Assembly (NCBI GenBank): GCA_002423435.1
Contig: DIWE01000014.1
Location: 31,034-89,678 of the forward strand
Reading direction: 5' to 3'
DNA from: Clostridiales bacterium UBA6114
GTDB taxonomy: Bacteria > Bacillota > Clostridia > Oscillospirales > Butyricicoccaceae
DNA: 58,645 nt
A model generated the notes under the pieces. The model had not been told where the DNA came from and ran no database searches. It saw only the letters and a program-made list of their open reading frames with translations. Both the position numbers and the translations under genes were made by a program. Below are positions 40,297 through 47,312 of this stretch, one piece after another (the stretch's first letter is position 1; every line of letters begins with the position of its first letter).

Positions 40297-40321
40297 TTTG
40301 TCGGTAGAAAGGAGGCGGTGT

Positions 40322-40489
40322 GTGCCGACTAAAAAAATGGGGCGCCCCACTGATGAGCCAAAGCCTATTCGCTTAGACGTTCGTATTAGCGAAAATGATG
40401 CAAAAATACTGGATGACTATTGTGAGCGAACAGGAAAGAAACGGCCCGAGGCCATTCGTGATGGGATTAAATCGCTCAAAGAAAAGTAG
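40322..40489 (+). CDS. Small ribbon-helix-helix protein 1
   Basis: A 55-residue CopG/Arc-type DNA-binding protein. KMGRPTDEPKPIRLDVRISE gives the beta strand and NDAKILDDYCERTGKKRPEA the two helices of a ribbon-helix-helix fold. GTG at 40322 is the start, with AAAGGAGGCG just upstream. It sits in the first of two cassettes with the same flanks; a second, divergent RHH gene is at 40776. Such small proteins are often antitoxins or plasmid/ICE regulators, but no toxin gene is next to it. Confidence 0.75.
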   Translation: MPTKKMGRPTDEPKPIRLDVRISENDAKILDDYCERTGKKRPEAIRDGIKSLKEK

Positions 40490-40525
40490 AAGGAAGTGGC
40501 GCTTCGTCGGTTAAGAATTTACGCC

Positions 40526-40602
40526 ACTTCCCCCACCAACAGATGCCCGAAAGCAAATGCGGCGCAAATATTATACCATGCGCTGTCAGTCCTTTCAAGG
40601 CA
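40526..40602 (+). repeat. Cassette repeat B, copy 1
   Basis: About 77 bases, CCACTTCCCC through CCTTTCAAGGCAT, found again almost unchanged at 40991-41069. It follows each RHH gene. Repeat A copy 2 follows after 15 bases. Confidence 0.75.
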
Positions 40603-40617
40603 TTGTGTTGGAAAACA

Positions 40618-40722
40618 GTTGTCGGGGATTCCAAAGGGGCCTGCCCCTTGGCACACGACTTTGCGGAGCAATTTGTGTATAGACACACGCAAAATTTATC
40701 AACGCCAAAGAGAGCCTTGACT
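40618..40722 (+). repeat. Cassette repeat A, copy 2
   Basis: Second copy of the leader repeat, 427 bases after the first, with few changes (for example CCTGCCCCTT for CTTGTCCCTT). It runs directly into the promoter of the second RHH gene. Confidence 0.8.
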
Positions 40723-40764
40723 TTTCGGGGTAGGTAAGTTAGAATATTACTGACCCCGAAAAGT
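40717..40764 (+). promoter_or_regulatory. Promoter and operator dyad of RHH gene 2
   Basis: TTGACT (40717-40722) and TAGAAT (40740-40745) are 17 bases apart. ACTTTTCGGGGT (40720-40731) and ACCCCGAAAAGT (40753-40764) form a perfect 12-bp inverted repeat around the -10, which fits autoregulation by the RHH protein. Confidence 0.65.
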
Positions 40765-40775
40765 GAGGTGATAAA

Positions 40776-40955
40776 TTGGGTGGCAAAAAAATGGGGCGTC
40801 CTACCGATAATCCTAAGAATACATCTGTCAAGTTTCTAGCTGATGATGATACCTTTGCAAAATTAAAAGAGTGTAGCGAAAAGTTAGAAATATCAAGAGC
40901 AGAGGTAATTCGCAAGGGTATTCACAAGGTACATGACGACCTCAAACAAAAATGA
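40776..40955 (+). CDS. Small ribbon-helix-helix protein 2
   Basis: A 59-residue protein read from TTG at 40776 (GAGGTG lies 5 bases upstream) to TGA at 40953-40955. It starts GGKKMGRPTDNPKN, sharing KKMGRPTD with the first RHH protein, then TSVKFLADDDTFAKLKECSE and LEISRAEVIRKGIHKVHDDL, the ribbon strand and two helices. The rest differs strongly from protein 1 while the flanking DNA is nearly the same. Probably a repressor of its own promoter. Confidence 0.7.
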   Translation: MGGKKMGRPTDNPKNTSVKFLADDDTFAKLKECSEKLEISRAEVIRKGIHKVHDDLKQK

Positions 40956-40990
40956 AAGGAAGCGGCGTTACACTCGCAAAAGTCACACGC

Positions 40991-41069
40991 CACTTCCCCA
41001 CACCAACAGATGCCCGAAAGCAAATGCGGCGCAAATATTATACCATGCGCTGTCAGTCCTTTCAAGGCA
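40991..41069 (+). repeat. Cassette repeat B, copy 2
   Basis: Second copy of the trailing repeat, about 466 bases after copy 1, ending 32 bases before the first DUF6809-like gene. Confidence 0.75.
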
Positions 41070-41100
41070 TGTTGGAAACAACGATGAAAGGACGGTTTTT

Positions 41101-41400
41101 ATGAGCAGTATTTTAGAGGAATTTGCTTACGGAAACATATCGCCGGAGGTGCGGTTTTTCAAGCGCGATTCCGAATACGGGGAGGCCATGCGGGCCTTGT
41201 CCGGCAATGAGGAAAAGCTTCTTGCAAGGCTGAATGAGGATGAAAAAATCATCTTTCAAAAGTACATTGACGCGCAAGGAGAGGTTAACAGGCTCACGGC
41301 TGTGGACAACCTGATTCACGGCTATAAACTGGGGCTTATCATGACGGCGGAAGCCTTTGTCGGTATGGATGATTTAATTTCTACCGGGGAGGGCCGCTGA
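41101..41400 (+). CDS. DUF6809-like protein 1
   Basis: A 99-residue helical protein that begins MSSILEEFAYGNISPEVRFF, the pattern (short N-terminal Y-G-(N/D/E)-I-x-P) of a family common in conjugative elements of Firmicutes and named DUF6809. ERSLR-like charged helices fill the middle and a hydrophobic stretch (LIHGYKLGLIMTAEAF) ends it. ATG at 41101 follows GAAAGGACGG. Function unknown. The next two genes are paralogues and overlap or touch it. Confidence 0.75.
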   Translation: MSSILEEFAYGNISPEVRFFKRDSEYGEAMRALSGNEEKLLARLNEDEKIIFQKYIDAQGEVNRLTAVDNLIHGYKLGLIMTAEAFVGMDDLISTGEGR

Positions 41401-41401
41401 C

Positions 41402-41689
41402 ATGAAAAGTATTTTGCGCGGCCTGTATAGCGGCGATATTATCCCGTGGGAACGCCGTAACCCGGACAGCGAAAAGCAGCGTGAAATCCTCCGAAAGATA
41501 GAAGCCGAGGGACGGTATTTCATGGCGAAAATGTCGCTGGACGATTGCCAGCGGTTTCAGGCGTTATCAAGCCTGCACATGGAGCTTTCCACCGCCGGGG
41601 AAGATAATCTTTTCTCCTATGCGTTCACCCTGGGTATGCTTCTGGCAATGGACGTGATGAAAGAAGCGGAGGTGGTTTTGGGTGGCTAA
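41402..41689 (+). CDS. DUF6809-like protein 2
   Basis: A 95-residue paralogue of the preceding protein, starting MKSILRGLYSGDIIPWERRN and ending with a hydrophobic helix around FSYAFTLGMLLAMDVMKEAE. ATG at 41402 lies 1 base after the previous stop, with GGGGAGGGC upstream, so translation is coupled. The third paralogue overlaps its end by 8 bases. Confidence 0.75.
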   Translation: MKSILRGLYSGDIIPWERRNPDSEKQREILRKIEAEGRYFMAKMSLDDCQRFQALSSLHMELSTAGEDNLFSYAFTLGMLLAMDVMKEAEVVLGG

Positions 41690-41978
41690 AACCCTCCTGC
41701 AACAGCTCTACGACGGCGAGATTTATCCCGCCGAACAAACTGTCCCGCAAAGCCCGCAATACCGGGAGCTTTGTCAAAAGCTGGGCGAGGAAAAGCAGCA
41801 TCTCCGGGAACAGCTTTGCGAAAGCGACCGGGAACGGTTTGACGCGATGGAAAACCTGTCTCAGGAGATTGAAAACCTGTACAGCTACGATGATTTTTCC
41901 TGCGGCTTCCGGCTGGGTGCGGGTTTGATGATTGAGGCTTTTATCAGCGGGAACGGGTTTTCCCGCGACAGCGAATAG
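41682..41978 (+). CDS. DUF6809-like protein 3
   Basis: A 98-residue paralogue, from GTG at 41682 with GGAGGTGGTTTTGG upstream. It begins MAKTLLQQLYDGEIYPAEQT and ends in SCGFRLGAGLMIEAFIS, the same layout as its two neighbours. Similarity between the three is mostly in the Y-x-G-x-I-x-P start and the G-(F/Y)-x-L-G C-terminal helix. Role unknown; probably cargo of an old conjugative element. Confidence 0.75.
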   Translation: MAKTLLQQLYDGEIYPAEQTVPQSPQYRELCQKLGEEKQHLREQLCESDRERFDAMENLSQEIENLYSYDDFSCGFRLGAGLMIEAFISGNGFSRDSE

Positions 41979-42031
41979 GACATGCCACTTCGGGCCTCGT
42001 TGGCGCAAACTGTGCTAAGAGACACGAATAA

Positions 42032-42073
42032 AAAAGGCCATCCAATGGCGGCAATGCCGTTGGATGGCCTTTT
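42032..42073. terminator. Bidirectional-type terminator
   Basis: AAAAGGCCATCCAA / TTGGATGGCCTTTT with an inner GGC/GCC step. A run on one side and T run on the other; it may end both the DUF6809 genes and the remnant transcribed from the right. Confidence 0.75.
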
Positions 42074-42108
42074 GATATGCCTCGATATAATACGTTTTAC
42101 TGCCTGCG

Positions 42109-42316
42109 CTACTCGTTTTCCCGCAGCCGCCGCACCACGCTGTCCTTTGAGATGCTTTTATACACCCGGATCGGCAGTATGCAGGCCAAAAGCAGCAATA
42201 CCGGGAAGCAGATCACAAGAGGGGCAAAGGTGAATTGATAGGTATAGGCGGCGCTGCAAACGGCTGATGTTGACGGGCAAGCTCTCGCCGTCTTCCAGTA
42301 TCAGAATCGTTTTCAT
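42109..42316 (-). pseudogene. Deletion scar joining a response regulator start to an ABC permease end
   Basis: On the minus strand, ATG at 42316 (AACGGAG upstream) opens MKTILILEDGESLPVNISRL, which is the start of an OmpR-type response regulator, but it breaks after about 22 residues. In another frame the DNA continues as TYQFTFAPLVICFPVLLLL, ACILPIRVYKSISKDSVVRR and stops at 42109, the C-terminal end of an FtsX-type ABC permease as found beside vncRS-like two-component genes. A deletion must have removed the rest of the regulator, the kinase, the ATPase and most of the permease. Confidence 0.7.
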
Positions 42317-42469
42317 AACGAACTCCGTTGCTCTCCTAAACCAGCTATATTATATGCGCCTGAACGGGCAGACACAAGCTGCCCGCTCGGCGGGGGGGCA
42401 ATCCACGGTAAGAAAGCCGCTTTTTTTGCGGGAAAACGGAAATTGTTTCAATTTCCCTGCTTTTTTGCC

Positions 42470-42498
42470 TCGACATTAGACGAGCACTGTGCTATACT
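42470..42498 (+). promoter_or_regulatory. Promoter of the ABC-F gene
   Basis: TCGACA (42470-42475) and TATACT (42493-42498), 17 bases apart, ahead of a leader of about 215 bases. Confidence 0.65.
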
Positions 42499-42510
42499 AT
42501 ATAAAAATCA

Positions 42511-42704
42511 ATGAAATGGGTGAAAAGATGCGCAAATAATCTGCCTTTTGTTGAAACGGAATTGCTTTCAGGGACCTGCCGTGCAGGCTCTCGTTCCGTT
42601 TGCCGAAATGCAGGTTATACGCTTATTTTGCCTTGACTTAAGTCCGGGTATGAATTTGTCTGTTTATCAATCTGCTTTCGGTTTCGCCGAAAGCAGATTT
42701 TTTA
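42511..42704 (+). promoter_or_regulatory. Attenuator leader of the ABC-F gene
   Basis: A short reading frame ATG CGC AAA TAA (MRK, 42528-42539) has GGGTG 6 bases before it; an overlapping frame from ATG 42511 would give 41 residues (MKWVKRCANNLPF...). A first stem (ACGGAA...TTCCGT with inner ACCTG/CAGG, about 42557-42602) is followed by a clear terminator, AATCTGCTTTCGG/CCGAAAGCAGATT plus T run (42669-42704). Ribosome stalling by an antibiotic in the short frame could prevent termination, the known mode for several ABC-F and erm genes. Confidence 0.65.
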
Positions 42705-42720
42705 TCCGGAGATGATTGAT

Positions 42721-44250
42721 ATGCTGCAGATCAGAAACCTGACGATCACCCATTTAAAGGATCTCCGCACGATGATCAAAGACTTTTCCTTCACGCTGAA
42801 TCAGGGCGATAAGGCGGTGATCATCGGCGAGGAAGGCAATGGGAAATCCACGCTTCTAAAGCTGATTTACGACGAGAGGCTCGTAAGCTCTTATGCCGAA
42901 TTCACCGGCAAGATCATAAAAAACAATATCCGGTTCGGCTATCTCGCGCAGGAGCTTACGGCGGAGCAAAAAGCGCGGAGCATCCTTGATTTCTGCGCAC
43001 AGTTGCCCGGGTTTTATGATTTGTCCCCAAGGGAGATAGGCGACATTGCGGCGGAGCTTGGCGTAAGCCCCGAACTTTTTTACTCCGATCAGGGCGTCGG
43101 GAGCCTTTCGGGCGGCGAAAAGGTAAAGCTGCAGCTGGCCGGGATTCTGATGGCCCGGCCCAACGCCCTTCTGCTCGACGAGCCGTCAAACGATATCGAT
43201 ATCGAGACCCTCGAATGGCTTGAGGGCTTTATCAATAACTGCGGCTTGCCCGTTATGTTTATTTCGCACGATGAAACGCTGATCGAAAACACCGCCAACG
43301 TGGTGATTCACTTAGAGCAGGTAAGGCGCAAAACCCTGCCGCGGGTTACCGCCCTGAAAATGCCGTACGGGCAGTATGTCGAGGAGCGTTTGACGAAGCT
43401 TTCGCGCCAGGAGCAGGCCGCAAGAAAAGAACAGAGCGAATACGAAAAACAGCAGGAGAAATTCTCAAGGATTCAGGCCAAGGTGGAGCATCAGCAAAAC
43501 GTGATCTCGCGCGCAGACCCCCACGGCGGCCGCCTTCTGAAAAAGAAAATGAAGGCCGTGAAATCCATGGAAAGGCGCTTTGAGAAGGAGCATGAAAACA
43601 TAACGCAGCTTCCCGATGTCGAGGAAGCGATCATGCTCGGTTTCGGCGAGAACATCGGGGTTCCGAACGGAAAGACGGTTTTGGACTTTGAGCTGGACAA
43701 ATTAGTTGTTGAAAACCGGGTCTTATCGGAAAACATTAAGCTTAACGTGACGGGCCCCGAGAAAATATGCATCATCGGCAAAAACGGAGCCGGGAAAACC
43801 ACCCTGCTGCGCGCCATAGCGAAAAGCCTGCTGGCGCGCGGGGATCTAAACGCCGCGTATATGCCGCAAAACTATGAGGATCTGCTTGATTTCGGTTTGA
43901 CGCCGGTCGAATTCCTGTCGAAAACCGGCCATAAGGACGAGATCACAAAAATCAGGACCTTTCTCGGCAGCGTGAAATACACGGCGGACGAAATGGAGCA
44001 TCAGATCTGCCGCCTGTCCGGCGGGCAAAAAGCAAAGCTGCTGTTTTTAAAAATGATACTCGACGGGTGCAATGTGCTGATACTCGACGAGCCGACAAGA
44101 AATTTCTCGCCGATATCCGGCCCGGTGATCCGCGGCATTTTAAGGTCGTACGGCGGCGCCGTTATCAGCGTTTCCCACGACAGGAAGTATATCGGAGAGG
44201 TCTGCGACAAAGTTTACCGGCTTACGGATACCGGTTTGGCGCCGCTTTAA
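42721..44250 (+). CDS. ABC-F protein, probable ribosomal protection type
   Basis: A 509-residue cytoplasmic twin-ATPase without membrane segments. Domain 1 has Walker A GEEGNGKST, signature LSGGEKVK and Walker B ALLLDEPSNDIDI. Domain 2 has GKNGAGKTT, LSGGQKAK and VLILDEPTRNFSPISG. The linker between them (about residues 200-290, highly charged) corresponds to the antibiotic-resistance domain that reaches into the ribosome. The DEPTRNFSP phrase is typical of clostridial resistance-type ABC-F proteins. ATG at 42721 is chosen since GGAG lies 9 bases upstream; ATG at 42712 overlaps it. The attenuator leader supports drug induction; which drugs (lincosamide, pleuromutilin or streptogramin A are usual) is not readable. 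Confidence 0.85.
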   Translation: MLQIRNLTITHLKDLRTMIKDFSFTLNQGDKAVIIGEEGNGKSTLLKLIYDERLVSSYAEFTGKIIKNNIRFGYLAQELTAEQKARSILDFCAQLPGFYDLSPREIGDIAAELGVSPELFYSDQGVGSLSGGEKVKLQLAGILMARPNALLLDEPSNDIDIETLEWLEGFINNCGLPVMFISHDETLIENTANVVIHLEQVRRKTLPRVTALKMPYGQYVEERLTKLSRQEQAARKEQSEYEKQQEKFSRIQAKVEHQQNVISRADPHGGRLLKKKMKAVKSMERRFEKEHENITQLPDVEEAIMLGFGENIGVPNGKTVLDFELDKLVVENRVLSENIKLNVTGPEKICIIGKNGAGKTTLLRAIAKSLLARGDLNAAYMPQNYEDLLDFGLTPVEFLSKTGHKDEITKIRTFLGSVKYTADEMEHQICRLSGGQKAKLLFLKMILDGCNVLILDEPTRNFSPISGPVIRGILRSYGGAVISVSHDRKYIGEVCDKVYRLTDTGLAPL

Positions 44251-44363
44251 GCATAAGATACCCAAAAATCCTTATTTTTTGAAACTTTTTCAAAGCGGTA
44301 TCGGTCTAATATTCAATAGGGAATTTTTGTCCAATCGAGGTTATGCCGTGAAGGAGGCGCAGG

Positions 44364-46457
44364 ATGTTTCATAAAAGCTCGGTCAAAAAAGTACTTGCCC
44401 TGGTGATCCCCGTTTTTCTTTTGCTGATTCCCGTAAACTACGGGGCGGTCTCCGTAGACCAGATACGACTGACAATGGACGGAAAGGACGTGACGGCGTC
44501 GGCCGCCCCGGTCAATGAAAACGGCAGGACGCTTGTGCCGGTCCGCTTTATTTCGGAAAAGCTCGGGGCAACGGTCACATGGGACGGAGTAAACCAAACC
44601 GTTTTCGTTTCAAAGGGAGACAAAAGCGCGCTTTTGCGGATCGGAAGCCGCCTCGTCGAATATAACGGCGGCGCAGTCTGCCAATTGAGCGACGTCGCGC
44701 CGAAGATCATAAACAGCTATACATATGTGCCTCTGAAGCTGATCGGCAACGCGCTCGGGATCGGCGTCGACTGGGATGAAGATACGAGAACCGTCGTCGT
44801 CGATTCAACAAAGACGTCCGATATCGAGCCGTTTTTTGACGTGAAAATCACATCACTCCTTCCCGGCGCCGCTATAACGGGAAAAACAAGCGTTAAGATT
44901 ACCGTCCCCGAGAGCGTGAGCAGCCGGACAAAGGAGACAAAGCTTTTTCTGCTCGATAAGGATACCGGCAAAGGCTTTGTCGTGGCGGACATAAAACAGC
45001 TTGCCGCGGAACTCGAATATCTGCCCCGGGTTGAGGACAGGGGAGAAAAGGTCCTTGTCGCGGCCCTTTATGACGGGGCTGGGGCGCTGGTCGGCGGCGA
45101 CGCCGTGCAGGTGAATGTCGATGTAACGCCAGAGGTTTCTTTAATGGGGCTTCAGAATTCGGACGTGGTCGCAAACACCGCCGCAATCGGCCAGACCCTC
45201 AATTTCCTGGCCCCGTACGTCCGGTACGAAATGGAGAACCTGACCAGCGGCAAGGTGACGGCAGTCGACCAGCAGGATCCGCAGGGGACGTATACATGGG
45301 CGCCGACGGCCGAACAGAACGGTTCCTATTCCGTTCGGGTAATCGCCTATGACGGAAACGGAAACGCTTATGAGAGTCAAAGCGTGCTCGTTGAGGTGCG
45401 CGTCGATAAAAGAATCTCGTTGACCGGCGTATCGGCCGGCGCGACGATCAACAAGCCGGTGACACTGCTCGCGTCGAGGAATTTTGACGTCAGTGAGACC
45501 CAATATGTCGTAAAAGACGTCGCGACCGGTTCAGAGAACATTCTCGCGACCATCCCTTACGGCCAGTACGTCTGGTTCCCGGGCCCCGGGTATTCGGGCG
45601 ACAAGGACCTCTCCGTCAGGGTCAAGGATGTCCGCGGGGAAACCTATGAAAGCAGCCCTATACGGGTGAAGGTCGACGGCAGCCCGAAGGTGCTCTTAAA
45701 GGGGATCGGCCCGAAGCAGGTCGTCACCGGGGAGACGAAGCTCTCCGCCGACAGCAACGTAACGCTTGAAAGCGTAAGCTACGTATTGACAAATACCGCC
45801 GCCGGAACGAAAAGGACCCTTACGTCCAATGCCGACCGGACTTTGAGCTTTACGCCCTCGAAGAGCGATCCGGCGGACATGGCGATTCAGGTCGTGGGGA
45901 CCTATCAGGGCCAGACAATCGCGAGCGAGAGCGTTTCGTTTAAGCTTTACCTCGGGACAATATACGGGCCGAAGGCGATCATCGAAAAGGACAAGTTCCT
46001 CGGGTTCGCGTCAGGCCTTGCGAAAGGCTCGTCGGATCAGACGGGGATGTCGGCGGCGCTGCAGACCGCGCAGGCGATCCTTGAAACGGGCTGGGGGCAG
46101 AGCGTGCCGGTGGATAAATACAGCGGCACGCTCTCCAACAACCTTTTCGGGATAAAGGGCACCGGCCCGAACGGCTCGGTGACCTCAAACACCTGGGAGG
46201 TCTACAACGGCGTATCCTACAGGGTCGACGCGGCGTTCCGGGCGTATAACAACGTCGGGGAAAGCTGGGACGACCGAAACAGCCTGCTTCTGACCGCTTC
46301 GAGATACGAGCCTTTCCGGGCGGTCATGTACGACAGCACGCTCGGCGCGTGGGCGGTCAAGCGGGCGGGCTACGCGACCGATCCGCAATACCCCATAAAG
46401 CTCATAAATATTATAAACCAGTACAATCTGCTCGAGCTCGACAAGGTGGGCATTTAA
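44364..46457 (+). CDS. Secreted GH73-type glucosaminidase with stalk and Ig-like domains
   Basis: A 697-residue cell-wall hydrolase. A signal peptide (VKKVLALVIPVFLLLIPVNYG) is followed by a copper-amine-oxidase N-terminal-like domain (GRTLVPVRFISEKLGATVTW, residues about 30-145), which serves as a wall or sugar-binding module in Firmicutes. Three or more Ig-like repeats follow (about 165-535, each with phrases like SYSVRVIAYDGNGN and YVWFPGPGYSGDKDLSVRVK). The last 160 residues are a glucosaminidase domain with the catalytic Glu in AILETGWGQS and NNLFGIKG. ATG at 44364 has AAGGAGGCGCAGG upstream. It likely takes part in wall turnover or cell separation. Confidence 0.88.
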   Translation: MFHKSSVKKVLALVIPVFLLLIPVNYGAVSVDQIRLTMDGKDVTASAAPVNENGRTLVPVRFISEKLGATVTWDGVNQTVFVSKGDKSALLRIGSRLVEYNGGAVCQLSDVAPKIINSYTYVPLKLIGNALGIGVDWDEDTRTVVVDSTKTSDIEPFFDVKITSLLPGAAITGKTSVKITVPESVSSRTKETKLFLLDKDTGKGFVVADIKQLAAELEYLPRVEDRGEKVLVAALYDGAGALVGGDAVQVNVDVTPEVSLMGLQNSDVVANTAAIGQTLNFLAPYVRYEMENLTSGKVTAVDQQDPQGTYTWAPTAEQNGSYSVRVIAYDGNGNAYESQSVLVEVRVDKRISLTGVSAGATINKPVTLLASRNFDVSETQYVVKDVATGSENILATIPYGQYVWFPGPGYSGDKDLSVRVKDVRGETYESSPIRVKVDGSPKVLLKGIGPKQVVTGETKLSADSNVTLESVSYVLTNTAAGTKRTLTSNADRTLSFTPSKSDPADMAIQVVGTYQGQTIASESVSFKLYLGTIYGPKAIIEKDKFLGFASGLAKGSSDQTGMSAALQTAQAILETGWGQSVPVDKYSGTLSNNLFGIKGTGPNGSVTSNTWEVYNGVSYRVDAAFRAYNNVGESWDDRNSLLLTASRYEPFRAVMYDSTLGAWAVKRAGYATDPQYPIKLINIINQYNLLELDKVGI

Positions 46458-46470
46458 TATCAAACAAAAC

Positions 46471-46506
46471 ACAAACCGTTGAAAACGTCAGTTTTCAACG
46501 GTTTGT
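46471..46506 (+). terminator. Terminator after the glucosaminidase gene
   Basis: ACAAACCGTTGAAAAC / GTTTTCAACGGTTTGT, a perfect 16-bp stem with a 4-base loop, 14 bases after the stop. It also lies downstream of the convergent regulator gene. Confidence 0.8.
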
Positions 46507-46588
46507 CTATTTTGTTCATCAGATACCGTTTCGATACCCTTCCGTATGCCGGCATCTTCACGCCGATCGGAAATCCGAAAGTCGTACC

Positions 46589-47269
46589 TCAGTCCTCCGC
46601 GTCGAAGCGATAGCCGTACCCGCGCACGGTCTGGATACGGTCTCGGCCGCACGCGAGCTTTGCCCGGAGCTTTTTGACATGGGTATCGACGGTGCGCAGG
46701 CTTCCGCAGTAATCGTAGCCCCATACGGCGTTTAGGATTTTTTCCCTGGACATGGCGACGTTTTGGTTGTTTTTGAAATAGGCCAAAAGCTCGTATTCCT
46801 TTGGCGTGAGGGGGAGGACGTCGCCGTTTAAGAGCACGATTCTTTTCAGCTCGTCGATCCGAAGCCCACCGGGCCTTAAAACGCCTGCCTTTTTTGGCCT
46901 TGAGCGCCTTTTCAGGGCGGAGTCGACGCGCGCCGAAAGGACGTCCAACGAGAGAGGCTTGCCGATGTAACCGTCGGCGCCGAGACCGGAGCCGAACGCC
47001 TCGCCGGTCTCCCCGCTTTCCGCCGTGAGCATCAGGGCAGGGGTTTCGGGCGAGAGCTTCCGGATGTAATGCAATACGCTCAGGCCGTCGCAAAAAGGCA
47101 TTGCGACATCGAGGATGGCCAGATCAAGCGTTTCAATATTGCTGTCGATCAGATTCATCGCCTCTCTCCCGTCCTTTGCCTGAAGGACGCGATAACCTGA
47201 TTCCTCCATAAAATCACTGATCGAGCTGCGGGTACGCTCCTCGGCGTCGGCAATCAATATCGTGATCAT
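46589..47269 (-). CDS. OmpR-type response regulator
   Basis: A 226-residue two-component regulator. The receiver domain starts MITILIADAEERTRSSISDF, with the phosphorylated Asp in LDLAILDVAMPFCDG and the conserved Lys in YIGKPLSLDVL. The DNA-binding winged helix (about 130-226) contains LTPKEYELLAYFKNNQN and RTVDTHVKKLRAKL. ATG at 47269 has GAGGTG 11 bases upstream. There is no histidine kinase next to it. It is the last gene of the MacAB-SLH set, 43 bases after the SLH stop, so it may control that operon. Confidence 0.9.
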   Translation of the reverse strand: MITILIADAEERTRSSISDFMEESGYRVLQAKDGREAMNLIDSNIETLDLAILDVAMPFCDGLSVLHYIRKLSPETPALMLTAESGETGEAFGSGLGADGYIGKPLSLDVLSARVDSALKRRSRPKKAGVLRPGGLRIDELKRIVLLNGDVLPLTPKEYELLAYFKNNQNVAMSREKILNAVWGYDYCGSLRTVDTHVKKLRAKLACGRDRIQTVRGYGYRFDAED

Positions 47270-47312
47270 TTTTTGTTGCACCTCTATAATGCCCCCGAAT
47301 GAAATGGGAATT

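Noticed and set aside
42267..42479. A plus-strand small gene between the scar and the ABC-F leader
   Set aside because: No ribosome site, and the opposite strand has recognisable remnants of a response regulator.
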